From Dehalococcoidales bacterium (lineage in GTDB: Bacteria > Chloroflexota > Dehalococcoidia > Dehalococcoidales > UBA3254): a stretch of 64,000 nt of DNA. The notes beneath the pieces are model-generated. The model had not been told where the DNA came from and did no database searches. It saw only the letters and a program-made list of their open reading frames with translations. The translations under genes were made by a program, and so were the position numbers. Position 1 is the first letter of the stretch, and each line of letters begins with the position of its first letter. The stretch is from positions 1 through 64,000 of the forward strand of contig JAFGOB010000039.1 in the NCBI GenBank assembly GCA_016926695.1, given 5' to 3'. Positions 52,658 to 61,175 of this stretch are shown piece by piece.

Positions 52658-52993
52658 ATGTCCATGGAAATCGGTCATTTCGCTGTCGGTGCAGGTAGCG
52701 CCTTCATCGTACTTAACGTACTGCCTCCCCGGGTAAGGCGTAAAATTCCTGATTACGGTTTTATCGGCATCATAGCCGGTCTGTGGGCGATGGTCCCGGA
52801 CCTGGCCAGGTTTTTACCGGGAATGGTGGATTTCCACAAAAGCCTTTTCGCCAATATCTTTTTCCTTCACCAGATAATGGATAGACTGGATAATAACGAC
52901 AGCGTCTGGATAAGCGGCGGTCTGATAGGAGTGATGGTCCTGCTTATGGTGCCGCTCTGGGCAAGCGATTACTGGCACCGCAGGGAAAAATAG
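52658..52993 (+). CDS. Small membrane protein of unknown function
   Basis: A 111-residue protein. It begins MSMEIGHFAVGAGSAFIVLNVLP and has two or three hydrophobic segments (~8-23, ~34-48, ~88-102). A His near the N-terminus, a PDLARFLP motif and an FHKSLFANIFFLHQ segment recall the H...P-D...H pattern of YdjM/DUF457-type membrane hydrolases, but it is too short for a full member. A second ATG two codons in is equally possible. AGAAGGG lies upstream. Monocistronic as far as can be seen. Confidence 0.6.
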   Translation: MSMEIGHFAVGAGSAFIVLNVLPPRVRRKIPDYGFIGIIAGLWAMVPDLARFLPGMVDFHKSLFANIFFLHQIMDRLDNNDSVWISGGLIGVMVLLMVPLWASDYWHRREK

Positions 52994-53201
52994 TAACAGG
53001 CGCACAGGACCATGATCATGGCTTCTTCAGTATACCCCCCTTGGTTACAGGTCATATGTCAAGACGGGTAACTACAGGCCGGCCTCGATTCGCCGGGGAA
53101 TATCCGGCCAGCAAAACAATCATCTTTCCGGGCTGAGTCAATCATTTGCCCGCTGAATAACGGCGTTATACATAATAGCCTGGCTGAAATATCGCATCCA
53201 T

Positions 53202-53606
53202 CTACTTTTGCATCAGTTCGATCAGCATTTCGGTATTTTCAGGAATAACGAAGCCGATTATGTGTCCGTCCGGCATGTGACGGGGTTTTTCATCCAGCAT
53301 TTTCGCGCCCATGGACCTGAACTCTTCTATAGCCGAGGCTACGTCGTCCACGTAAATGCCGATGTGCTGAAGCGCGTGGTTATTCTCCGCACCGACTCCG
53401 GCAATCACGGTATTGACTTTATCGACAAATTGCAGGAGTTCGATTCTTTCGTTGCCGATCATGATATTGGCAATCCGCATGAAGTCTGGACGTCCCCCGA
53501 TTGTAATGTTTTTAGGATCTATACCCAGTACATCCGTATAAAATTTCACGGCTTCATCCAGGTCCTTTACTGACACTCCGACGTGACTGAAACTGAGGGT
53601 TTTCAT
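53202..53606 (-). CDS. VOC superfamily (glyoxalase/methylmalonyl-CoA epimerase-like) protein
   Basis: A 134-residue vicinal-oxygen-chelate protein: FSHVGVSVKDLDEAVKFYTDVLG starts the first module with a metal-ligand His; ALQHIGIYVDDVASAIEEF starts the second with a second ligand His; Glu ligands are likely in the closing MLIELMQK. Length and pattern fit methylmalonyl-CoA epimerase-like proteins, but no mutase genes are adjacent. AAGGAGCAGTGTAA precedes the ATG. Confidence 0.87.
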   Translation of the reverse strand: MKTLSFSHVGVSVKDLDEAVKFYTDVLGIDPKNITIGGRPDFMRIANIMIGNERIELLQFVDKVNTVIAGVGAENNHALQHIGIYVDDVASAIEEFRSMGAKMLDEKPRHMPDGHIIGFVIPENTEMLIELMQK

Positions 53607-53748
53607 TTACACTGCTCCTTACCTGTTTATTAGTTACTGTCAGCTCAGGGCGACATATTAAAAAGCTGTCCCCGGCATTCCTATGATACCATATTTGGTA
53701 CCCCCGGATATTCTATTTTCCTCTTCCGGGGAAATATGTAAAGCTGCC

Positions 53749-55092
53749 TTATACCCTGAAAAAGCTGTTGTCCGGCGGCTGCACTGCCTGTTCCCCGGGT
53801 TTATCAGCCTGTGGAGCCCAGTCATACGGCACGCGGTAAGCCCGGTATATATGGTTGCCCTGCATCTTCTTGCTGAAGTAGGGACTCACATATTCCCAGA
53901 CAATCTCACAGGCTGGGGTGACCTCAATAAGCCGTCCGCATCCCCCTTCGGTGATCAGTGTATTCCCATTGGACATGCGCTGGGCCGAGCTTATAAACCG
54001 GCTGTAAAGCTTGAGGAAACGCATAAAGCCCTGCTCCGGAGGATCGGGAGGCGGATACTGCCAGACCACTTCCAGTGTAACGGGATCGAATTCAACTACC
54101 CTGGAATAGTCCCTTATGGCGTTGTTGATCCCCGTGGCACAACCGGGATTTGGGGCGCCGTAACCGGCGCTGCCTCCGTTATCGAATACCAGGATATTTC
54201 CCGCGCCCGGCAGACCCTCGGGTACCATATGTGCATGGTGCTGCCCGATAATCCAGCCCAGTTTTTCATATACCGCAGAGACCGAGTAGTCAGGCCCCAC
54301 CCTCCAGACCAGGTTGCCGGTCTCTTTTTCCGTAATGGCAATAATATTGGTCTGACGGCTGCTCCATATAATATTATCCGGATGGAAACGTTGATCTCCC
54401 TGATTAAACCAGCGGTTCGGTCCCAGGAAGGAGGCCGAGTTCACATGCATCCAGTCGCCCACTTTTACCTTCCCGATTATATTTGGATTACCGCTCATGG
54501 TCCGCCTGGCCTCTTCGCTGAAACCCATCTCGTCAACATGCTCGTTGAATCTCCATTCCCAGACGATCCTGCCGTCCCAGGTAACTTCAACCAGCGTATC
54601 ATCCAGCAGAAGCCCTGCCCCTATTTCAGGGTTTTCAACGTTTTTATGACAGAGAATAAGGGTATTTCCCCGGGAAACCAGGGGGTCCATGCCCGGCACA
54701 TAGTATCCTACCGGATTTCCTTCCCTCTGATAATCATGGTGTTGCCTGGACATCCAGAGCGGTTCGTGTCCGGGATCACTGATATGCTCATACCGGTTAA
54801 ATTTCCATACGATATTCCCATCCCAGTCCACCTGGACCAGGTCAACCATATCCTGAACGCCGTATTCAGGATCTCTCATGGCGGTATTCCCCATCAGGTA
54901 TCCCCCCGGCAGCATTTTATTTGGGAAACCTTCCAGGCCGCTCCAGCGATGAACAACATTGCCGTTCATATCTATCAGAAATGCCCCAAACTGGTCGCCT
55001 TCAAAGATCGAGGCTTGAAACAGCGTAAATCCGCTCCAGCATTTTTCTGGATTGAAAGATGTAACTCCGGTGGGATAGACTCTTACAGGCAT
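53749..55092 (-). CDS. Arylsulfotransferase (ASST)-like beta-propeller protein
   Basis: A 447-residue protein resembling arylsulfate sulfotransferases (PF05935-type six-bladed propeller). Repeating blade motifs include GAFLIDMNGNVVHRWSG, VQVDWDGNIVWKFNRYE, LVEVTWDGRIVWEWRF, RVVEFDPVTLEVVWQYP and LIEVTPACEIVWEYVSP. Histidine-rich loops (RQHHDY, GQHHAHMVPEG) are in positions like the sulfate-carrying and catalytic His of ASST. There is no signal peptide, whereas classical ASST is periplasmic. GGGAGGTAGCTGTAA precedes the ATG. No DsbA/DsbB partner genes are present. Function as a sulfotransferase is uncertain. Confidence 0.75.
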   Translation of the reverse strand: MPVRVYPTGVTSFNPEKCWSGFTLFQASIFEGDQFGAFLIDMNGNVVHRWSGLEGFPNKMLPGGYLMGNTAMRDPEYGVQDMVDLVQVDWDGNIVWKFNRYEHISDPGHEPLWMSRQHHDYQREGNPVGYYVPGMDPLVSRGNTLILCHKNVENPEIGAGLLLDDTLVEVTWDGRIVWEWRFNEHVDEMGFSEEARRTMSGNPNIIGKVKVGDWMHVNSASFLGPNRWFNQGDQRFHPDNIIWSSRQTNIIAITEKETGNLVWRVGPDYSVSAVYEKLGWIIGQHHAHMVPEGLPGAGNILVFDNGGSAGYGAPNPGCATGINNAIRDYSRVVEFDPVTLEVVWQYPPPDPPEQGFMRFLKLYSRFISSAQRMSNGNTLITEGGCGRLIEVTPACEIVWEYVSPYFSKKMQGNHIYRAYRVPYDWAPQADKPGEQAVQPPDNSFFRV

Positions 55093-55301
55093 TTACAGCT
55101 ACCTCCCTTTTCAGGTTATAATCGATTGTGACTATTATATGAGCAGTAAACATATCAGTCAACATTGCCCGTTATGCCGTATCTCCGGCGGTGATAGCCA
55201 TGATCTATTTGACTTTGATCCGGGATAGACAGTAGAGTCTCATTATATATCGCAAAAAATCGATCCATTCTCCGGGTATTTTATTGATTAAGGAGGAACA
55301 G

Positions 55302-56465
55302 ATGAAAATCACCAGACTGGAATGCATCCCCTATACCAAGCCTTCGAAAGGCCAGCAGCACCGTGCGATACCTACCAGGCCCCAGCAGCGGCCGGTACCG
55401 CCGGGACCCCGCGGCGTATTACTTAAAATGTATACGGATGAAGGGATTGTGGGTATCGGCGACGCCGGAATGGCCTCCCTGGGTTACGCCGGCGATACGG
55501 TTGATTCCATAATAGGCTATCTTAAGATCGTCGGACCGGCTCTGCTTCTCGGATCGGATCCGCTGAAAATAGAATTGCTGGTAGCCAGGATGGATAGGAT
55601 AGCCAAGTACAGCCGGCAGGCTATGGCCATAGTCGACTGCGCCCTGCACGACGTCGCAGGGAAAAAATTCGGCCTCCCCGTATACCAGCTTCTGGGCGGA
55701 AAGACCGTCGATAAAAGCCCTATGGGTATGATCGTGACCACCAAGTCGCCTCAGGAGGCCGCGCAGAAATCGGTGGATGCCCTCAAAGCCGGTTTCCACA
55801 GCATCAAACTGAAGGTCGGCGCCCTGTCACAGACCACCCTGGAAGAGGACCTTGCCAATCTTGAGGCCATCCGCGAAGCCATCGGTTATGGTCCTAAACT
55901 GGGAATAGATGCCAACGGGGAATGGGAATATTACCATGCTCTCCAGGCTTTGAAGAAAATGGAGAAATTCGACCTGTGCATGGCCGAACAGCCCGTACCC
56001 TGGAAAGAGATCGATAATTTAGCCCGCCTTCGTCAAAAGGTCGGAATCCCCATAGCAGCCGATGAGTCCGCTACCGACCTGGCGCACCTTTTGAGGATTA
56101 TTGAGAGAGATGCGGCCGATCTGCTTTTCATTAAGCTGGGAAAGGTGGGAGGAATCAAACAGGCCCAGAAATGGTCAGCAGTAGCCAAAGCAGCCGGTCT
56201 GCCGATAATGTGCGGCGCTCTGCCGTCGTCTGCTTTCGAGACTGCCTGGCAGGTGCATTTCCTGGTATCTGATGAGTGGGCTACCCATATGGAACACGAG
56301 AACCTGGGGGTAACAGGCCCGGTAACCGACGACATCGCGAAAAACGTACCGCTGGTCGAGAACGGTTATATGTATCCTCCCGAAGGCCCCGGTCTGGGAC
56401 TGGAGCTGAACGAGGAGCTCCTGGCACAATATGCCTACAAAGACCTTATACAGGTCATTGAATAG
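55302..56465 (+). CDS. Mandelate racemase / muconate lactonizing enzyme family protein
   Basis: About 387 residues from the ATG at 55302, chosen because AAGGAGGAACAG lies directly before it. Enolase superfamily: the capping domain covers ~1-130. The barrel carries the KxK motif (SIKLKVG, Lys169/171), metal ligands Asp203 (GIDANGEW), Glu229 (MAEQPVPW) and Asp254 or Glu255 (IAADES), and Lys278 (LLFIKLGKVGG). This ligand set is that of the muconate-lactonizing/dipeptide-epimerase subgroup. It removes a proton next to a carboxylate; the substrate is unknown. It stands alone. Confidence 0.92.
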   Translation: MKITRLECIPYTKPSKGQQHRAIPTRPQQRPVPPGPRGVLLKMYTDEGIVGIGDAGMASLGYAGDTVDSIIGYLKIVGPALLLGSDPLKIELLVARMDRIAKYSRQAMAIVDCALHDVAGKKFGLPVYQLLGGKTVDKSPMGMIVTTKSPQEAAQKSVDALKAGFHSIKLKVGALSQTTLEEDLANLEAIREAIGYGPKLGIDANGEWEYYHALQALKKMEKFDLCMAEQPVPWKEIDNLARLRQKVGIPIAADESATDLAHLLRIIERDAADLLFIKLGKVGGIKQAQKWSAVAKAAGLPIMCGALPSSAFETAWQVHFLVSDEWATHMEHENLGVTGPVTDDIAKNVPLVENGYMYPPEGPGLGLELNEELLAQYAYKDLIQVIE

Positions 56466-56511
56466 GCTGAAAGATTTCAGATTAACATTATATATAGCAC
56501 TTATTTTGACT

Positions 56512-56551
56512 CGTTATTGCGAGGAGTGTAACGACGAAGCAATCTCAAAAC
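56512..56551. repeat. REP-like intergenic element
   Basis: The sequence CGTTATTGCGAGGAGTGTAA followed by CGACGAAGCAATCTC resembles a widespread bacterial intergenic element (ATTGCGAGGAG...CGAAGCAATCTC) with imperfect dyad symmetry: ATTGC pairs with GCAAT around a GAGGAG...CGACGA core. I see one copy in this window. Confidence 0.6.
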
Positions 56552-56685
56552 GGCTATCGACAGAGTCGGCTGTAAACCGGGCTCGACTCGTGACCTGAAA
56601 CAGGGACGAAAATAAAATGTATGCCTGAATTTTCAGGCCACGGTGTTATGTTATGTATTACGATTAGCCTTAGAAAGGAGAAAGC

Positions 56686-57489
56686 ATGTCAATGACAGGT
56701 AAATACGGCGGATTCGTAAACCAGGCATTCACAGCCGAGCTGTACGATGTAGTCTATGCCGGCCGCAATAATATTGACGTCGGCTTTTTTGTCGATTATT
56801 CATTGAAGGCCATCGGAAAAACACTTGAGCTGGGCTGCGGTACCGGACGCGTGCTTATACCGGTTGCCGAGGCAGGATGCGGTATAACAGGTCTCGATAT
56901 TTCAACCTTTATGCTCGAAAAATGCCGCCAGAAACTATCCTCAGAGCCGGAAGAGGTGCGTAAGAGAGTTAATTTGATGGAAGGCGATATAACCGCCTTC
57001 CATACCGGCGATCAATATTCTCTGATTACGCTGCCTTTCCGCATTTTTCATTATCTGATCTCTATTGAAGAGCAAAAGGCCTGTCTGAATTGTGTCTACC
57101 GGCACCTGTATCCTGACGGTATCGTTATCCTTGACCTTTTCAATTGTTATCCTCCCCTGATGCACGATCCCATGTACCTGGAGGAGCAGGAAGACCAGCG
57201 AGACCTGCAACTTCCCGGAAATAAAACCCTGCGCTGCACCGGCCGTATTGCGGAGTTCCACCGGGACCGGCAATACAATGACACGGAGTTAATATATTAC
57301 ATTTCCCATCCTGATGGTAAAACGGAAAGACTGGTCCAGGCATTCCCTTTCAGGTACTTCTTCAGGTACGAAGTGGAACACCTGCTGGAACTCTGCGGTT
57401 TTCAGGTAATAGACCTGTTCGGGAACTTCGATAAATCGGCTTTTTCAAGCCGTTCACCGCAAATGATATTCGTTGCCCGGATGAAATAA
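56686..57489 (+). CDS. Class I SAM-dependent methyltransferase
   Basis: A 267-residue methyltransferase with motif I LELGCGTGRVLIPVAEAG at 47-64, GITGLDISTFML as motif II, MEGDITAFH, then an FRIFHYL segment and a predominantly beta C-terminal half. AGAAAGGAGAAAGC precedes the ATG. Substrate unknown; it resembles small-molecule methyltransferases. A GNAT gene converges on it with a shared terminator. Confidence 0.9.
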   Translation: MSMTGKYGGFVNQAFTAELYDVVYAGRNNIDVGFFVDYSLKAIGKTLELGCGTGRVLIPVAEAGCGITGLDISTFMLEKCRQKLSSEPEEVRKRVNLMEGDITAFHTGDQYSLITLPFRIFHYLISIEEQKACLNCVYRHLYPDGIVILDLFNCYPPLMHDPMYLEEQEDQRDLQLPGNKTLRCTGRIAEFHRDRQYNDTELIYYISHPDGKTERLVQAFPFRYFFRYEVEHLLELCGFQVIDLFGNFDKSAFSSRSPQMIFVARMK

Positions 57490-57491
57490 CC

Positions 57492-57522
57492 GGAAAAGTA
57501 GATGCAGGGTATCTACTTTTCC
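57492..57522. terminator. Bidirectional terminator overlapping the GNAT stop codon
   Basis: A 12-bp perfect stem GGAAAAGTAGAT / ATCTACTTTTCC with loop GCAGGGT. The A- and T-runs lie in the stem, so it can act on both strands. It covers the last codons and stop of the GNAT gene. Confidence 0.75.
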
Positions 57523-58274
57523 TTAAGCAGCCAGACCTGTGCCTCGCTCACGGTTTGAAAACCGATCTTCGAGTAAAGCGGTTTCCCGGCAGGCGTAGCT
57601 TCAAGGTAAAAATATTCCACTCCCCTGCTGAAATGATAGTAAATAGCATAGTTCAACAGGGCGCGTCCGGCGCCTTTCCTCTGCTGGTCCGGAGAAGTAG
57701 CCATAGCCCATATCCCTGTTATTGGCCCGGCCCTGGTTGTCTGAACGGAACTGATAACCTCTCCGTCTTTGGCTGCCATGAAAAGATCGACACCCGGCCC
57801 CTGGATATAGTCCGGGCTGAAAGCCCTGTTTAGTGCCTCTTCCTCCATACCGAAAGCTGTGGCTGCCAGGGAGTTCGATATTCTGACATCCTCCTCTTTC
57901 TCCACACGCCAGACCTGGAAAACCCCGGTCTCGGCAGATGGATTGACCGGACGGTAAACCATCAGGGGAAAATCCTCCAGAAACTGTAGTCCCAGTTCTC
58001 TTGCAACAGGACTGAGCCGCGGAGATGCTTCATGGGTAAGTAATACCAGCAGCGGAACATCCCTTGATTCTGCTAACTGTATATACTCCCTCAAATGCTC
58101 TTCAGCCATGGGCCCGGCATCGACAATGGCATAGTTCAGGTCCGGAACCTTTTCCCCGGAAAGTACCAGGGAAGCGCCGGGAGTTAAGCGAGCTTCGTAG
58201 CCCGGCGCTGCCCGGTAGCACAGGGACAGGGCTTCTCCTGAAATACGCCATAGATATTCATTTGACGGTTGCAT
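57513..58274 (-). CDS. GNAT-family acetyltransferase
   Basis: A 253-residue protein. The C-terminal half is a GNAT domain: VISSVQTTRAGPITGIWAMATSPDQ, then the acetyl-CoA pyrophosphate loop QQRKGAGRALLNYAI and EYFYLEATPAGKPLYSKIGFQ. The N-terminal ~110 residues look like a second, degenerate GNAT-like half. GGGAGGTAGATTA precedes the ATG. Acceptor unknown. Confidence 0.88.
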   Translation of the reverse strand: MQPSNEYLWRISGEALSLCYRAAPGYEARLTPGASLVLSGEKVPDLNYAIVDAGPMAEEHLREYIQLAESRDVPLLVLLTHEASPRLSPVARELGLQFLEDFPLMVYRPVNPSAETGVFQVWRVEKEEDVRISNSLAATAFGMEEEALNRAFSPDYIQGPGVDLFMAAKDGEVISSVQTTRAGPITGIWAMATSPDQQRKGAGRALLNYAIYYHFSRGVEYFYLEATPAGKPLYSKIGFQTVSEAQVWLLKEK

Positions 58275-58482
58275 TAATCTACCTCCCGTATCTGGTATTT
58301 TCTCAAATCATGTAACTTGCCTGATAAGGATAATCAAGTTGTTTTAAAAGAATACCTTACCAGGACCGTTATTTCAACGATGCATTAACATGTTGACTGA
58401 AAAACCGCACGAATTACCTTTGAAACAGAAAGATATCGCCTGATATCGATACTATCACTTCGGTATGTTGATCCGGTTACGC

Positions 58483-58511
58483 TTGACAACTAAATATAAA
58501 TCGTATACAAT
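58483..58511 (+). promoter_or_regulatory. Near-consensus promoter upstream of a leader/sRNA
   Basis: TTGACA at 58483-58488, a 17-bp spacer and TACAAT at 58506-58511. Transcription would start near 58518, some 340 bases before the dodecin gene. Confidence 0.75.
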
Positions 58512-58517
58512 TTTCTT

Positions 58518-58760
58518 ATAGGATAGTTTATCACCTGTAATAAAGTGAGGTGTAAAATGAAGCTTCAATCAATCTTGAGGGTATGGCATTTCCCGATTTA
58601 AAGCCCTGCCAAACACAGGGCTTCAGAGAACTCAAGCTCGAATTGAACCAACAAAATATACCGGTAATAATTGATATGAGCTGTATTAATCAAACCCGTG
58701 GATTGAGATTGAGGAGGAAACTTAAGAAGGGTATTCTACCGGAATATCCTTCTTTTTGTT
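58518..58760 (+). ncRNA. Candidate structured leader or small RNA
   Basis: The ~240 bases between the promoter and an intrinsic terminator fold well: CACCT/AGGTG (58530-58553 area); an outer CTTGAG/CTCAAG stem enclosing AGCCCTG/CAGGGCT (about 58600-58621); then the terminator hairpin. A 14-codon frame at 58557-58601 (MKLQSILRVWHFPI) has GTGAGG before it and could be a leader peptide. A 94-codon frame (58583-58867) runs through the terminator and is probably not a gene. I do not recognise a known riboswitch class. Confidence 0.45.
58724..58757 (+). terminator. Intrinsic terminator/attenuator before the dodecin gene
   Basis: AAGAAGGGTATTC (58724-58736) pairs with GAATATCCTTCTT (58742-58754), one G-T wobble in 13 bp, loop TACCG, followed by a T-run. 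It lies between the promoter at 58483 and the dodecin gene. Confidence 0.82.
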
Positions 58761-58856
58761 TAAATCGTAACCTGGACCAATCCCTTAAACGCAAAACCTG
58801 GATTTTACGGTTAACATCCGGAAAACAGATAAAAAATAAAATACCTGGAGGTCGTC

Positions 58857-59075
58857 ATGGCAGATAGCGTTTATAAAGTTATAACCATTATCGGGAGCAG
58901 TACCGAATCCTGGGAAAAAGCAGCGGCGACAGCCGTCGAACAGGCTTCAAAAAGCCTTCAGGACCTGCGTATCGCCGAGGTCGAACAACTGGACCTGCAA
59001 ATAGACGGGGGAAAAGTAATATCCTACCGGGCAAAAATCAGGGTTTCTTTCAGATATCATGGGAAAGAGTCCTAG
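58857..59075 (+). CDS. Dodecin family flavin-binding protein
   Basis: A 72-residue protein with the dodecin pattern: VYKVITIIGSSTESWEKAAATAVEQA, then LRIAEVEQLDLQIDGGKVISYRAKIRVSF. Dodecins form hollow dodecamers that store or buffer flavins. CCTGGAGGTCGTC precedes the ATG. The only good promoter I see upstream is 340 bases away, with a terminator between, so expression may be governed by attenuation. Confidence 0.93.
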   Translation: MADSVYKVITIIGSSTESWEKAAATAVEQASKSLQDLRIAEVEQLDLQIDGGKVISYRAKIRVSFRYHGKES

Positions 59076-59403
59076 TGTAGCGTCTCATGTATAGCTTTAC
59101 AGTAGCTTGAAGCTAAAAACTCGCTGAACACTGTAAACTTAATTAACTGGCACTACACTACGTAATTTCACTGGATTGACCATATCAGGCAATATTCAGC
59201 CACCCTTAAAGTCCGTTTTAGTTGCCCGCTTTCCGCACAGCTATATATAAGCCGGCTGGTGGTCAACTGGCTATGATGGTTAATTGTGCCCGCAGGTCCT
59301 ATTGACTGGATTTTAAACAAAATTTAATATAGAATGTTCTTTATCGGAGGTCTTATATGCAGTTCGTAGGCTCAACCAAGAAATAATAAGAATGGAGGTA
59401 TTC
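59076..59403. other. Intergenic region with nested inverted repeats
   Basis: It contains AGTGTAG (59074-59080) with CTACACT (59153-59159), TTTACAGT (59096-59103) with ACTGTAAA (59130-59137), and a small AGCT/AGCT hairpin inside, all concentric. The remainder holds the promoter of the next gene. Confidence 0.5.
59303..59331 (+). promoter_or_regulatory. Promoter of the solute-binding protein gene
   Basis: TTGACT at 59303-59308, a 17-bp spacer and TAATAT at 59326-59331, about 70 bases before the start codon. Confidence 0.65.
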
Positions 59404-61113
59404 ATGAAAAAAGGACTATTTCTCTTGGCCGTTCTGCTGGTTTTTGCGCTTGTTCTGGCAGGATGTGGTTCATCGGAAACTAGTACATCGGCGCCGCAGG
59501 TTAAGACATCAGCCCCGGCTCAGACCTCTGCCGCTTCATCCGCCCCGGCCAAAACCACTGCCGCCCCGGCAAAGACCTCGGCTGCACCGGTAAAAACTTC
59601 TGCCGCCCCGGCAACCACTGCTGCTTCCGGTGAGGGGCCTCAGTATGGAGGCGAACTTATATGGATCCGCAATACGGGTATTCCCGAGGTAGGTGCTCCA
59701 AGCGATACACCTTCCAGTACCTTTGTTCTTTCCCTTGTATCTCCCGTACTTGAAAGCGTGGTTGGCAAAGACGCAGAGGGAAATTTTCAGCCTGCCCTGA
59801 CGGAATCGGTGGACTACTCTCCGGACGGGAAGGTTATCACATTGCACCTTTACAAGGGCATCAAGTTCCAAGATGGTACGGACTTCAATGCTGAATCAGT
59901 GAAATTCAACCTTGAGAGATGTGTCGCAGCCAACACTGCATCCAGCTCTATGCTGAAACTGGTTACTGCATATGAGATCGTAGATGACACCACACTTAAG
60001 GTTAACTTGAGTAAATTTGATGCTCGTTTCCTTCTCACTCTTGCCGAAACCGCCAACGGACAGATAGCTTCACCCACCGCCCTTGCGAAACCCACCACTC
60101 CACAGGACCAGGGCAAAGACCATGTGGTAGGCACAGGTCCTTTTAAGTTCCATAGCTGGCAGCAGGACCAGTTTATTCGCATGGTGAAATGGGATGACTA
60201 CAGGGTCCCGGGTAGACCTTATGTAGATGCAATCGAAATCCGTAACAACGCTGATCTGACTGTTTCTATCATGGCTTTTAAAGCCGGCGAAGTAAACATG
60301 GTAGAGAATATCGATCCGTCACAGTATGTCCAGCTTGAGAAAGAAGGATATCATGTCGATATTCCACCACTCGGTTTCGTCTTTTCGATTATCCCTGACA
60401 GCGCCAATCCGGATTCACCTTTCAAGGATAAGAGGGTACGCGAGGCTATTGAATATGCCATCGATAAAGAATCCATGACAAAGGGACTTGGAATGGGCAC
60501 GCAGTTCCCCTCCTACCAGTTCGCCACCTCTCCCCCGGTAGGCCAGGACGCGTGGTATATCCCCGATCTGCCGAAACGCGAGTATAATCCGGACAAGGCC
60601 AGACAACTGCTGGCAGAGGCGGGTTATCCCAACGGGTTCTCATATCCTCTGGTTTCCGATGTCAGGGCACGTCAGGACCAGGTAGTGGCCATACAGACCT
60701 ACCTTAAAGCTGTGGGCATCGAGACCACTCTGGATATGGCAGATGTAATGAGGGCGTCAACCTTTGGAAAAGACGGATTCACGGGTATACTGGTCCCCGG
60801 ATTCCCCAATTTCTCCTCATTTACCCAGTGGCTGGCAGCCTTCAACGACCCCGTTTTTACCTATCCCACCGTTTGGTTCCCGCCCGGTTTTAAAGAAGGA
60901 TTTGATGCGGTAGCCGCAGAAGTCGACTTTGACAAGCGTATGGACATGATGAGAGCTTTGATGAGGCAGGCTGTCGAAGAGGCCGTTCGAATCCCCTATC
61001 TACAGGACGGACCGCGGTATGTTGACGATGGTAACATTATGGACATGCAATGGGATGTACCTGGTGTAAACGGCGGTTACGATGCGGTTAATGTCTGGCT
61101 TAAAAAGAAATAA
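59404..61113 (+). CDS. ABC transporter solute-binding lipoprotein, family 5
   Basis: About 569 residues from the ATG at 59404 (GGAGG just upstream). A lipoprotein signal ends LVLAGC, with lipidated Cys21. A low-complexity linker of Ala/Thr/Ser/Pro/Lys (units like APAKTSAAPVKTSA) covers ~22-80. The SBP_bac_5 (peptide/nickel/oligosaccharide-type) domain follows: FQDGTDFNAESVKFNLERCV, VGTGPFKFHSWQQDQFIRMV, KRVREAIEYAIDKESMTKGL, PDKARQLLAEAGYPNGF. It would be anchored at the outside of the membrane. No permease or ATPase genes are adjacent; a strong terminator follows. Ligand unknown. Confidence 0.93.
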   Translation: MKKGLFLLAVLLVFALVLAGCGSSETSTSAPQVKTSAPAQTSAASSAPAKTTAAPAKTSAAPVKTSAAPATTAASGEGPQYGGELIWIRNTGIPEVGAPSDTPSSTFVLSLVSPVLESVVGKDAEGNFQPALTESVDYSPDGKVITLHLYKGIKFQDGTDFNAESVKFNLERCVAANTASSSMLKLVTAYEIVDDTTLKVNLSKFDARFLLTLAETANGQIASPTALAKPTTPQDQGKDHVVGTGPFKFHSWQQDQFIRMVKWDDYRVPGRPYVDAIEIRNNADLTVSIMAFKAGEVNMVENIDPSQYVQLEKEGYHVDIPPLGFVFSIIPDSANPDSPFKDKRVREAIEYAIDKESMTKGLGMGTQFPSYQFATSPPVGQDAWYIPDLPKREYNPDKARQLLAEAGYPNGFSYPLVSDVRARQDQVVAIQTYLKAVGIETTLDMADVMRASTFGKDGFTGILVPGFPNFSSFTQWLAAFNDPVFTYPTVWFPPGFKEGFDAVAAEVDFDKRMDMMRALMRQAVEEAVRIPYLQDGPRYVDDGNIMDMQWDVPGVNGGYDAVNVWLKKK

Positions 61114-61136
61114 TTAAGGTCTTATCTTGCCATAGT

Positions 61137-61171
61137 ATGGCGCTGGCGGGTTCGCCAGCGCCATTTCTTTT
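61137..61171 (+). terminator. Intrinsic terminator of the solute-binding protein gene
   Basis: A 12-bp perfect stem ATGGCGCTGGCG / CGCCAGCGCCAT (61137-61148, 61153-61164), loop GGTT, then TTCTTTT. Confidence 0.9.
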
Positions 61172-61175
61172 CCAT

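Noticed and set aside
56512..56551. The REP-like element as a tRNA or attachment site
   Set aside because: It is only ~40 bp, has no cloverleaf, and no integrase or direct repeat is nearby.
58583..58867. Open frame of 94 codons before dodecin
   Set aside because: It spans a strong intrinsic terminator, overlaps the dodecin start and has no good ribosome binding site.
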